Shown: positions 20,073 to 29,828 of the stretch, piece by piece
How positions within the stretch are numbered: the first letter of the stretch is position 1
How the letters are laid out: every line of letters begins with the position of its first letter
Source of the DNA: Symsagittifera roscoffensis
Taxonomy: Eukaryota; Xenacoelomorpha; Acoela; Convolutidae
Length of the DNA stretch: 64,000 nt
Assembly: GCF_963678635.1 (NCBI RefSeq)
Contig: NC_087068.1
Span: 8,252,027 to 8,316,026, forward strand
Reading direction: 5' to 3'
Position numbers and translations under genes: made by a program
Notes under the pieces: generated by a model
Told to the model about the DNA's origin: nothing
What the model saw: only the letters and a program-made list of their open reading frames with translations
Databases searched by the model: none

Positions 20073-21113
20073 TTACCAGGATAACGCTCTGTTGTCCACG
20101 CGTAACTTGAAGGGAGCGCTCCCCAAGTATGCACGGTACTTCTCCACAAAGGTGACTACTGCAAACATTTCTGCTTTTGGTGCGCCATATTTCATCTCTG
20201 TGTCACTCAAGACTTTGCTGCCGTATGCAATGGGACGGAGAACTGTTCTTCCGTTCCATTCTTGCTCTTGATGCAAGATTCCTGAGATGGCCACCACCGA
20301 TGCGTCCGTGTCGAGAACATACATGCCCTTTTCTGTAGGCATGCCCAGCACTGGCGCTTCGCACAGTTCCCGCTTTATGTTCTCGAAAGCAACCTGTGCC
20401 TCATCGTTCCATTCGAACTTTTTCCCTTTGTTGCGCATCAGCTTCTGCATCGGGTACACCTTATCCGCATATCCTTTAATGAATTCACGGTAATAATTGG
20501 CAAACCCCAGGAAGCTCATTAGCTGTGTGTCCGTCCTCGGAGCCTTCCATGTCAGCACAGCCTCTACTGCTTCCGGATCTGGCCTCACACCATGCCTGTC
20601 TACCATCCTCCCTAGGTACTTTATCGAATCCCTAAGGATTTCACATTTCGATGGTTTGCACTTTAATGCTGCTCTTTTCATGCATCCAAAGACCTCATCG
20701 AACCGATCAATGTGATCCTCCAGGGTCGGTGTCGCTATGACTACGTCATCCACGTAGCACATCAAGAGATTCCCGTATTTTTTGGTCACTCCTGTCAAAG
20801 CCTGAGCCATCAGCCTTTGAAAAGTTGCTGTTGCATTGCACAAGCCGAGGGGCATCCTCTTCCACTGGTACAACCCCAATTCGCACGCGAATCCGGTTTT
20901 CTCTCTGTCCTTCTTTCGCAGAGGGACCTGCCAGAAGGCAGAACCTAAGTCCAATGTGGTGAAGAACTTGGCATCACCAAGTTTAGATAGGCTCTCGTCT
21001 ATTCGCGGTATCGGGTACGCATCTTTTATTGTTACCGCGTTCAAGTAACGAAACTCGCAACAAAATCTAAGCTGCCCCCTTTCTTTTTCGCCATTACTAC
21101 CCCGCAAGCCCAT
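20073..21113 (-). pseudogene. Reverse transcriptase and RNase H (346 codons)
   Basis: Ty3/gypsy RT: LRFCCEFRYLNAVTIKDAYP, DLGSAFWQV with the first catalytic Asp, GLCNATATFQRLM, YVDDVVIATPT with the catalytic pair (about residues 119-122), KCKPSKCEIL, and FLGFANYYREFIKGYA. RNase H follows with DTDAS (first catalytic Asp), APKAEMFAV (Glu) and LRVDNRALSW. The ORF ends at TAA 20073-20075, immediately before the rest of RNase H in the same frame. The N-terminal RT fingers are in a different frame (21041-21328); both copies share this. The listed ATG is not a true start. Confidence 0.92.
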
Positions 21114-21328
21114 GGCGATTTCGAGGGTTCTATCATGTCGTATTCAAGCAGCATTTCTATTTCCGCTCGGCACGCTTCCGATTTGTGTGGCGTCATTCGT
21201 CTCGCGCCCTCTCTGTGCGGAACGGCACCCTCTTCTAGTTCGATTTCGTGTTCGACGAAATTACAGCAACCGATGTCCGCTTTATGTTTCGAAAATACAT
21301 CTGCGTTCCGATATAAAACGTCCCGCAA
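21041..21328 (-). pseudogene. RT fingers, N-terminal segment (95 codons)
   Basis: Contains HEIELEEGAVPHREGARRM and IEMLLEYDMIEPSKSPWACG, the usual entry to gypsy RT, then MAKKKGG before leaving the RT frame at the C5 run 21075-21079 (G-run on minus). The upstream border is a two-base difference from copy 1 near 21340. Confidence 0.8.
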
Positions 21329-21332
21329 TTTT

Positions 21333-21845
21333 TCAAAATCTCTTACCTATTTTCCCTTTTAAATGTTCTATTTCTGGCAAAACCGGTTTGTCAGAATCTA
21401 GTTCATATGACGAGGGGCGTTCCGGGAAATTCGAGCAGCTTGATAAGCCGTCGTCCGTTTCGGATTTCATTGAAAACAATTTATGAATAGATTTTAATTC
21501 ATTGATTCTCTTTAAAATTTTATCTTTATTTGCATGATAAGGACAGTCTTTCACACTATATTTCTTCAAGTTTTGTGTCTCCTCATAGTCGGTCCTCATC
21601 GGCAAAGCGTAGCCAAGCTTCTTTCCACGCTGGATTGAAACCGTGGTGTCCAGTGTGTTCAACAACACACTGACACACAGTCCGTTTCGCGTTACCGAGA
21701 AGCTCCGGCCTAAAATCACCGAACTCTGACTATTTGGATTCGGTACCAAGCAAACCTGTTTATTATCACTCAACGAATTTAAATTTCTCATTCTAAAAAT
21801 TGCTACCACAGCTTGTCCTGGTTGTAATTTTACTTTTCTATCCAA
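21333..21845 (-). pseudogene. Protease-RT linker segment (170 codons)
   Basis: Matches the middle of the copy 1 ORF 232-1179 (KLQPGQAVVAIFRM, CVSVLLNTLDTTVSIQRGKK). It is cut off on the gag side by one extra A in an A8 run (21844-21851; 7 in copy 1) and on the RT side by loss of two bases near 21340. No catalytic motif is visible; it links protease to RT. Confidence 0.75.
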
Positions 21846-24800
21846 AAAAAATTGGTACCTTGCTTTCGTCTGTTATTATCCTATTAATTGGTCTCTTAAC
21901 ATACTTTCGGTCCGGGTTTCTAATCCGTATCAGACCGTTGTTCAAATCAATCATCACGTCAAAATTCCTGACAAAATCTCTGCCCAAAATGAATTGGTCG
22001 GCATCGTCCAGATTCTCTACCACCAGGAAGCTCATCCAAAGATCTCGTCCTCCCATGTGAAGGACCGTTATCGGTGTTCTTCCGGCTACGTAGATGGCTC
22101 CTCGATTTGCGGCTGCCAGTGGGAGATTCGTAGGAATCAGATCTTCCCGCGTGAAGCCCATTCTTTCCCAAGTTTTTATCGGCATCACACTCACTACCGC
22201 TCCTGTGTCCAGAAGCCCTGTGACTCCGATTTTTGTTCCGTTGGTGTCGAGCAGATGGGCTGTCACATCTGCTTCATATCCAATGTGTACTGCGTCTTGT
22301 TCCATCATGGCGTCATGGCCTATCTTACGGACCTTGAGTTCCTCTTCTCCCAAATAGATCTGCCCTATTTGGTCATCATCTGTTGTTACATAAGTCCTGG
22401 TGTAGATACTGATCCCATCCACGTTCAGCATCACTTGATACGGCCCATAGACTTCAAGGTAGCGTCCATGAAGTTTCTTCATGCGATGGCCACCCGTCGT
22501 TAGTAGTGCTCGCACAGCTCTCGATTCGGTGCGTGGCTCCACCTGCCTCAGATAATCTGTATATGTGTCCAAATGCATCAAAGTGAACTCGGATGGTTCA
22601 CTCAGATTTCTGATCACCTGATGTCCAGCCACTGAGATTATCGATTGTATCTTGCTTCCTTGCGGCACCATGCCGAACCTCTGACCGGAGATCACATTAA
22701 GCTTCATGCTCAAGCTGCTTGGTGCTTTTGCCTCTTCAACTTCCGTTGCTTCGAAGGCGTTCAGTTGCTCCTGTAATTTTTCATTCTCCAGCTCGAGTTT
22801 CACCTTTTGTTCAATCTCTTTCGTCACTAGTTCCTGTTGTACTCTATTTATAGCATCCCTCGCAGCTGCCCTATAATCGATTTTGAAGTCATCGGCCGCA
22901 GTTGCTGGTTCCGGTTCACGTGCTTCCTCTATTACCGCTTGCATCTTCTTTGCCACCAGCTCTTGAGGTTTATCCTTTCTGCGTGCCTCCGCTTCACTCA
23001 AAAGTCGAGCCTTGCTGGCTTTCACTCCTGACAAAGCTTCTTCATGTCTTGGATGCTTGATGTCTGCCACTGCATCCCAGAATTGCGGACAATCTGATTT
23101 AAAATGACCTTCCAAGTTACAAAAGAAATACCTCGGGCCGAATTTCGCAATTACTCCTCTCATGAAATCCTCATGATCCAACTCTGACGCATCTTCGTCC
23201 TCGAGGCTAAAGCCTACTGCTTTCATGCCTTGTTTGTAAGCTGGGCATGCTGACACATGATGGTCTGTTGAACTGCAATTAGCACAAGAACGTCTCTTGT
23301 CCATATCATCCCTCGGTTTGTACCAATTGTTCCCTTGGTTTGCTGGTCCGTTGTTAAAATTTCCATAATTGTTCTTGTAATATCCAGATCTCGAAGGAGG
23401 TTTCAACAAAAGATACTCTTTTGATTTGAGCCTCAACTCCTCCGGTGTTGGCGCATTAGTTGATAGTGGTGTGTAATGCGTTGCTAGCATCGTACGAAGT
23501 TCATTATTTTTCACACCATCGATGAATTTTGAGGCTACGGCCAGGTTCATCCTTCGGTTTGACTCATCCGGTTGGCTGCGTCTTCTCAGCATTTCCAAAT
23601 CATCGAGAAACTTGTCTATTGTTTCATCTTCTCGTTGCCTCCGTTTCTCGAAGCGCATCATCGCCTGGTGCCCCTGCACCCCTGATCCGAAACGGTTTAA
23701 CAAGATTTCGAAGATTTTCTCAGCAGTGTCACGTTGATACTGTTTCTTTGCCATGACACAGTTCAGGGCTGTCCCTTCTAAGTTGCTGGTGAGCGCGCTG
23801 CATTCCTGTCTCTCCGACAAGTCCTCTTCCTCGAAATGCAGCTTCATTACCTCTATCCAGGTATCAATACAGCCATCAGATTCGTCTTTGTAGCATCTTG
23901 GCTTCTTAAAGACTCTTCTGGACTTCTCACTGCGTTCATTGGTCCTAGATAACCTCGTCAGGAATGTCTCCAAAGACCTGTTCAGGGGTTCAAATGCTGT
24001 GGCCATTGCCGTAGCATCCCTTGAGTGTCCCGCTTGAGTGTCCTCACACCTCGTCGAAGGCTCTGTGTGCGGTGCATCCCCGCAATCCGAATCACCGTGA
24101 GCGTTTCCCGCTTGGCCCACATGACTCCTCTTCGGGCTTGCATGCCCCCTGTTGCCAGAATCACTTCTCCCAGTCGCATGTGTGCCTTGCGTTGGTCGTT
24201 CGTTAGAGGTCTGTCTGTTCCCCGTTGAATTTGCTCTACTGTTCGGGCCCCATGCTGTATTACCCCTTGTGGCATAGCCTGATGAACTGCCCCTGCCTCT
24301 AGTGGATCCATACGTCTTCCTCCTTTGATGTTCATTGAAGTTCACCCTCGGTTCCCTGCTGGGACCTCCCGAGTTCGGCTCTCCTTCTTTTGGTCCACTC
24401 TTGCTGCTTAGTAGCCCGTCCAACCTATCCATGATAGCCTGAGTTCGCCTCTCCATCATCGCGTCTATCTTTGTGTCAAGAGTCCCAAGAGACTGCTCTT
24501 GCTGAATTCTTAACTTCTCCATGTCGGCTCTTAAGCGTAACTCCCTCTGTTCCGCCTCTCTTGTCATTCGCGACAAGTTCCTCGTCATATGTTTGTCCGT
24601 TCTTTCTTTCAAGCGTTTTTCGCTTCTGCCAACTTCTTGTCTGTTGCGGTTTATTTCTTCCCGCAGACTTTCTCTTTCAATGTGAACTGCTCTTTCTAGT
24701 TCATTCATCCTTATCGACATCTGTTCATTTTGTTCTCCTAAACTGCCTACTATGTTGTTTAAGGCTTCCTCTAGTGCTGCCCCGTTATCCTCGAGTGGCG

Positions 24801-25689
24801 TCACTAGTGGCGGTGTAACCCTGTCGGTCCCAGGTAACTTCGTGCTTGTCGAGATCCGGGCCTTGACTCTCTGCTTCAACGTCTTTTCATTATTTATTTC
24901 AGGATCCATTAAGGCGTTGCCGATTCCTCTGGTTCTACTCTCTTCAGGTTGTGGCTCCGAACTTGTCCTAATCGCGAAGTCCTTTGACTGGCCCGGTGTG
25001 TTTGCCTCCTTGCTTATCGTTGTCACTACACCAAATTTGTCCATGGTTCCAGTCTCTCTTCCGACGTGTGCCTCACTCTCCTGGATCGAACTATTGAGGC
25101 TGACTTGAGATCCAAAGTCCCCTTGCTCTTCTTCATCTTCCTCATCCTCCTGGGACTCACCATCGTTTCCTGCTCCTCCTCCCATGCTGAATGGAAAGAA
25201 GTTTCCTAAGGTGTTCTTCATTCTTTCTGAGAACGATGACGACGTTGTTTGCTTCCCAGTTCCGCTTGCCATCATAGTGTTGTCTGTCGGAGATCTTCTA
25301 GTTGCCGCTACTTCAGTTGAGATGTCGGACAGTTCCGACATCTCTTCCCGATCCAATGTCCCGGTGGAAGTGGCAAAATCTTGGCCTTGTTCCACCGGAG
25401 TAGATTCACTCGCCAGCCTTCTGCCTCCCCCTTCCAGTCCATTTACTTCCTGGTTGTCGTTCATGATATGGTCCGTATTGACCTCCACTTCTAACAGTTC
25501 TCTTCGCTCTTCTGAGGTCTTCTGACTTCTCGTTTCAACCATTCTGCCTGAAACCGTCTCCTCTTTATCGGACCGGGATCGCTTGATCCAATCCACAAAA
25601 GGATCGGTCATCGTTTTTCTTTGCTTTTCAGGTATGAATTTCCTAGAGCTATTACCTCGTTTTGGTATCCTTGACTTGTCTAGACTCAT
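21838..25689 (-). CDS. Gag-protease polyprotein (1283 codons, uninterrupted)
   Basis: Gag and aspartic protease in one frame. The N-terminus is basic (KSRIPKRGNSSRK); an acidic region follows, then a long coiled coil (about 300-430), a Gly/Ser/Arg/Thr-rich stretch (about 440-570) and a capsid-like helical domain (about 600-740). Two zinc knuckles come next: CANC-x4-H-x4-C at about 801 is complete, while the second (about 852) reads YFFC where copy 1 has CFFC, so its first Cys is lost. The protease motif LLDTGAVVSVMP has its catalytic Asp at 1161, and the second motif FILGRDF follows about 70 residues later. Gag is unusually long for the superfamily. The start follows the 3 kb leader, and the N-terminal residues are conserved in copy 1. 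Confidence 0.92.
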   Translation of the reverse strand: MSLDKSRIPKRGNSSRKFIPEKQRKTMTDPFVDWIKRSRSDKEETVSGRMVETRSQKTSEERRELLEVEVNTDHIMNDNQEVNGLEGGGRRLASESTPVEQGQDFATSTGTLDREEMSELSDISTEVAATRRSPTDNTMMASGTGKQTTSSSFSERMKNTLGNFFPFSMGGGAGNDGESQEDEEDEEEQGDFGSQVSLNSSIQESEAHVGRETGTMDKFGVVTTISKEANTPGQSKDFAIRTSSEPQPEESRTRGIGNALMDPEINNEKTLKQRVKARISTSTKLPGTDRVTPPLVTPLEDNGAALEEALNNIVGSLGEQNEQMSIRMNELERAVHIERESLREEINRNRQEVGRSEKRLKERTDKHMTRNLSRMTREAEQRELRLRADMEKLRIQQEQSLGTLDTKIDAMMERRTQAIMDRLDGLLSSKSGPKEGEPNSGGPSREPRVNFNEHQRRKTYGSTRGRGSSSGYATRGNTAWGPNSRANSTGNRQTSNERPTQGTHATGRSDSGNRGHASPKRSHVGQAGNAHGDSDCGDAPHTEPSTRCEDTQAGHSRDATAMATAFEPLNRSLETFLTRLSRTNERSEKSRRVFKKPRCYKDESDGCIDTWIEVMKLHFEEEDLSERQECSALTSNLEGTALNCVMAKKQYQRDTAEKIFEILLNRFGSGVQGHQAMMRFEKRRQREDETIDKFLDDLEMLRRRSQPDESNRRMNLAVASKFIDGVKNNELRTMLATHYTPLSTNAPTPEELRLKSKEYLLLKPPSRSGYYKNNYGNFNNGPANQGNNWYKPRDDMDKRRSCANCSSTDHHVSACPAYKQGMKAVGFSLEDEDASELDHEDFMRGVIAKFGPRYFFCNLEGHFKSDCPQFWDAVADIKHPRHEEALSGVKASKARLLSEAEARRKDKPQELVAKKMQAVIEEAREPEPATAADDFKIDYRAAARDAINRVQQELVTKEIEQKVKLELENEKLQEQLNAFEATEVEEAKAPSSLSMKLNVISGQRFGMVPQGSKIQSIISVAGHQVIRNLSEPSEFTLMHLDTYTDYLRQVEPRTESRAVRALLTTGGHRMKKLHGRYLEVYGPYQVMLNVDGISIYTRTYVTTDDDQIGQIYLGEEELKVRKIGHDAMMEQDAVHIGYEADVTAHLLDTNGTKIGVTGLLDTGAVVSVMPIKTWERMGFTREDLIPTNLPLAAANRGAIYVAGRTPITVLHMGGRDLWMSFLVVENLDDADQFILGRDFVRNFDVMIDLNNGLIRIRNPDRKYVKRPINRIITDESKVPIFFG

Positions 25690-26464
25690 TTTCTGTTTGT
25701 CACTTTTTAATACCTATACTTAACTCGATTGCTAGAGACTTTATAGTTTTATTAACAATAATAATGACACAACACAATAAATTCCACAAGATTCTATTAA
25801 ATAGTGACCACGAATCCCTGTATGTTGTCAGAGTACAGTTTGTATAAAATTTATTCACACTAACCGAATATCGGTGGTAAGATTTGAAAACTAGCACAAT
25901 ATGATGTTATCAGTCAATTTAAAAGATAGTGTATTCACTACCCGATCAAGCACAGTTTATGTTGATTTAAAATCAAAAACAAATAATATATATTGACACA
26001 ATATGAATGTATTATATAAAAAAACGTATGTGTCTTGTACTCTTAGTCGGTCGCAGTACAATAGTCGAACCTGTCTTTTAAAAAAAAAGTTTTCCCTGCT
26101 CGGTGCTGCACCAAACAGACAAAACTTTGAAGGCAGTAATTTTCTCAAGTGGGCGTCTATTGCACCCACCGAGTACTGTGTTACCTATCTGCCTTCGGAC
26201 TGCCCGAGCTAGACCTACTAAAATCCTCAGGGCAGTCACTTTTCCCAAAAACGTATTATGTTACAATCCACACCAATGAATCACGCTCTTTTTAATTTAG
26301 ATTTAGTGTCGCGAATATCCGAGTTCGGACCTGTTTTGTTTTGGTCTGGTTCTTATTGAAAGGCAAGTTACCAGTGCAGTCACTGATACCTAGCCTGTGT
26401 GCTAATAACCTAATACTTCTCACTTTTTAGTCTTTCTTTCGTCTACCTAAGTCCTTAATAAAAC

Positions 26465-26680
26465 AATACCCCTCCGGATTGGCACAAATAGGACCCTTCC
26501 GGATTGATAGAATCTAGACCCCTCCGGATTTGGACCCCTCTGAGTTGGTTACTATAAGACCCCTCCGGATTTGGACCCCTCCGAATTAGCAACTATAAGA
26601 CCCCTCTGGATTCGGACCCCTCCTAACTTGAAAAATCTTTGACCCCTCCGGATTGGGAGCCCTCCGGTTTTGTAAAAGTG
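26465..26680. repeat. Cluster of CCCCTCCGGAT-like repeats in leader, copy 2
   Basis: Nine to ten direct copies or near copies of ACCCCTCCGGATT in about 200 bp, with more at about 26710, 26785, 27002, 27355, 27840, 28070 and 28098. The motif also occurs once in each orientation in each LTR (for example 29138 and 29196). The cluster is retained in both element copies. Confidence 0.85.
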
Positions 26681-28641
26681 GCTTTTCGGAGATTTCCTTT
26701 TTTCAACCTATACCCATCCGGATACGTTCTCCGATGCAATTATGCTCTTTCAATTAACTGGGAAGGGTATTTACTACCTTCATAGACCCTTCCGGATTGA
26801 AGTTAAGCCTCTTATTTGACAATTCACGCTAACGGTGAAGGGTCTTATCGCTGGCCTAACTTCGGCTCGATTAAGCTTTTGCTGTGCCTTTAGCCCTCCC
26901 TTTTGGTCTAGACTGGCCTAAAGTTACTTTATTCAACCGCTATTACCTTTTGGTAGGGGTCTAAGGGTTTTTCAGAAAAATTTATAAAACGTGAAGGGTG
27001 TACCCCTCCGGATTTGTGTAATTTGCTAAAAAACAATCTCAAAAAATTTTCACGCTTACTTTTCCAAAAAATTTCTGACCCTATCAGTAAGCTCAGCTAA
27101 TTTCTGATCTATTGGTACCAAGATCAACTCAATATGCTCAGTAGTTCCAAAGTTATTAACTAAAACGTCTTTCTTGCAAACTAAAAAAATTTCTCGCTTA
27201 TAGGCTCCACCTAACTTTTTCCGCAATTCTGGTCCTTTCGACCTAAAAATTATTGATCCGAGCTCAGAAGGCCTATACTCTTCTCGTTCAATGCAAAAGA
27301 CCCGATCTAAAACGCTTTTGTAGGAAAAATTTGCGAAAAACTATGCTACCTGGACCCCTCCGGATTGATGAATCCACCAAATCAAACACGTTATGTTCGA
27401 TTTCTCTGCAACCCGGAAGGCCGGAAGGCTTTCGGGTAGCGGGTTTTAAAACTCGTAGTTTCAATAGTGGACGTTGTCCGAACAACTAATTTTACTGTCG
27501 TAACTCAAAAATTTCAAAAAAATTTCTAAATTTATAATGTTCCGTTTTCTCAAAAATCACGAAAATTCGGTTTTTGGTTCCAAAATAGTTCCAACTACTT
27601 CCGAACTAAATTTAACCGGTTCTATCTATTGTGGTAGTGCAGTTACGATGTAACACACTAACTTAGCGCTTTTTTCCGTTTGAAAAAATATCGATATCTC
27701 AAAAATCGCGACTTGTGGGGGGATCAAAATATTGCTATTTTGACCCTAAAAACCGGTCTGTTTTCGTTGTTTTTCACTGAAAAACGATATAAGACTATTA
27801 ATATAGGCTATATAAATAATAATATTAGTAATACTATACCCCTCCGGGTTTCCTTAATATCCGAATTAAGGTGCTTAACTCGGATATTCGCAGTTCGGTG
27901 AAGGGTCACTACAGTGCAGCACTGTCGAGCCCCCCACAGGTTACTATTTTACCTTTTGTACCAAAAGGGCTAAAAAACTTGTTAACGATACCCAACAGTC
28001 GATTGTTGTTGTCGTTGAGCCCCTTCTTGTTGCTCCTTGTACTGCTTGCCGGATCGGTCTTCACCCAAGACCCTTCCGAATTGAGCGCAAATCAGCTGAC
28101 CCTTCCGGATTGAGCGCAATTTATCATTAACGTGCTTAAATGCTCAAATAACCCTACAGTACAAGCCTCACAAAAGGGCTACAAAACTGATCGTAACGAT
28201 CCTGACTGATATAAATGCCTGTAACAACAATATATCTATCAACAACAAACGGGGGGGTTGGATCACATCTTGTCTGGGGGGATGATTTCTACTGATTTTT
28301 TTTACTTTTTTACTGTTTTTGGTTTTTTCGGTTATTTTTTATGTTTTTTGTTTTTCTTGGGTACTATACTACTTTTTGTTTGGTTTTTCTTATATCTTTA
28401 AAGGTTTTTGGTCACAAACCACTCAGGGAATGAGGGGTTCGCGATTCCCCCCACCCTTCCTGGTTCGTGAATTTTCGGTCTTAACTAGGTTAAAAAACTA
28501 TTCACGGTAATCTGGAAGGCTTCCGCGTTCCGAACTACCCTTCCGCCCCGGCGGTTTAGGCCTATTAAGGGCGTTAATGTGAGCATCCGCTCGGCGCGGA
28601 GTGCTCGTCAACGGTTCTGCCGGTCATGATGTCAAAAAGAA

Positions 28642-28659
28642 TAACACCCAGGAGCGCCA
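28642..28659 (-). other. Possible primer-binding site, copy 2
   Basis: TGGCGCTCCTGGGTG on the minus strand, 12 nt inside the LTR border, identical in copy 1. The tRNA is not identified. Confidence 0.45.
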
Positions 28660-28671
28660 TAAAAACACGTA

Positions 28672-29593
28672 TGTAACATTCGCCCGGAAGATACATATCG
28701 ACGGATAACAAAACTAAGTCTTAAGACGACTGGCTAGCATCTAAACAGAGCTTTGCATGCTTTTCACAGGTTCTACCAAGCCAGTACTTTTCGGTGGTCT
28801 TTCTAACATCGGGTCGACAAAAACGTTACTGTTCTCCGGCTTCGACCAGAACGCTCAAATTAACTTAATTACATGCAAATAGTGAGCTCATGGCTGGGTC
28901 TCAGTATCCCCAGACCACGAGGTCACTCCTAAAAACAGGGTTACTACTTGTTATATTACTATTGTTTTTGTTCAGTAGATAAAAATCATCATCTCCATCG
29001 AAGATGGATCAACCCTTTCCCCCCAACTCCTAGCTTCTCATCCTTATCAAAATGAATCTAGATATCAAATAAATTCAAGTCAGGACATGACAGGAAGCTA
29101 AAAGTTTTTATAACAGGCTAAAAGTTTCAGTCCCGAAACCCTTCCGGATTCTTGAATCCACTGAATCAAGCTCGCTAATCTTGATTTCCTCCTAATCCGG
29201 AAGGCTGGTTTCTCACCCTTCACCGTTGCTCGCAACGGCCTTGCAACTATTGTAGCAGCACAATAGTTGCATCTCGGAACGTTCTCTGCTATTCCTGCAA
29301 TCTGCTGCTGTTTTTCAATCACGATTATCGTTGTTATCGTCAGCGCAACTAATGTTGTTGTGTTTTCTCTCTCGTTTTTTGTTAAAATGGCCGTTTCAGC
29401 ATTTCTCAGAAATGTTACGTCATCACTTCGAAAATTTAAAATTTTAAAATACGGGAATATCCTGACCTTCACCGTTCTGCTAATCATCCGAATAACGTCG
29501 TTAATCCTTCAAAATCATTAACTCGGAAGGTTCACTGCTAAAATTTCGAAGTCTGCAGAGATTGCATTTTGGCCATTCTGGTCGAATGTCACA
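28672..29593 (-). repeat. 5' LTR of copy 2
   Basis: 922 bp, same length as the 3' LTR, and differing from it at about six positions, all between 28690 and 28780. It has the same terminal inverted repeats, palindrome (29243-29270) and TATA-like site. Confidence 0.93.
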
Positions 29594-29828
29594 ACTGTTT
29601 TTAACGGCGTTCGTGTATTTTGGGTATCTCGAGACCTAAGTATGGGAACGTTCTTATTTTCTAGAGTGGGGGGATATTTTGGTAGTAGCCGTTAAGCTGT
29701 AACGGGTTCTAGTCTCATGTCGCAAGCAAACCGAATTGGCTCCGACCGTTTTTGAGGTAGAAAAACACAAGAGATAGTGTCCCTGACTCTTAAGCCAATT
29801 GTTATAGGGCCTATTTTTCGTAAGCCTC
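29594..29828. other. Unassigned spacer
   Basis: 235 bp between copy 2 and the solo LTR. I see no ORF, repeat or recognisable element in it. Confidence 0.5.

Larger units (their letters stand above)
25690..28671 (-). other. 5' untranslated leader of copy 2
   Basis: About 3 kb, collinear with the copy 1 leader. It contains the CCGGA repeat cluster, further scattered repeats, and the possible primer-binding site. No sense ORF. An antisense 80-codon ORF (27871-28113) with a hydrophobic stretch is matched in copy 1. The leader is unusually long and probably carries regulatory and packaging signals, but none can be assigned. Confidence 0.75.
9518..29593 (-). mobile_element. Giant Ty3/gypsy-type LTR retrotransposon, copy 2 (20,076 bp, both LTRs present)
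   Basis: Bounded by 922-bp LTRs (9518-10439 and 28672-29593). Order on the minus strand: LTR, possible PBS, 3 kb leader, gag-protease, RT, RNase H, integrase with HHCC finger and GPY/F module, acidic linker, macro-like domain, two unknown ORFs, purine tract, LTR. RT before integrase, the YVDD and GPF motifs and the RNase H type place it in Ty3/gypsy. The LTRs differ at only about six positions, all in the first ~110 bp on the plus strand, so insertion is recent, yet pol has several breaks. A target duplication is not clear: only ACT is shared by the immediate flanks. Confidence 0.93.

Noticed and set aside
26465-26680. CRISPR-like look of the CCCCTCCGGAT repeats
   Set aside because: The units are short, degenerate and irregularly spaced, and they lie in the leader of a eukaryotic retrotransposon; there is no spacer regularity and no cas gene.
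9513-29598. Five-base target-site duplication of copy 2
   Set aside because: The flanks read ACACT at the left and ACTGT at the right; only ACT is shared at the borders, too little to claim a duplication.
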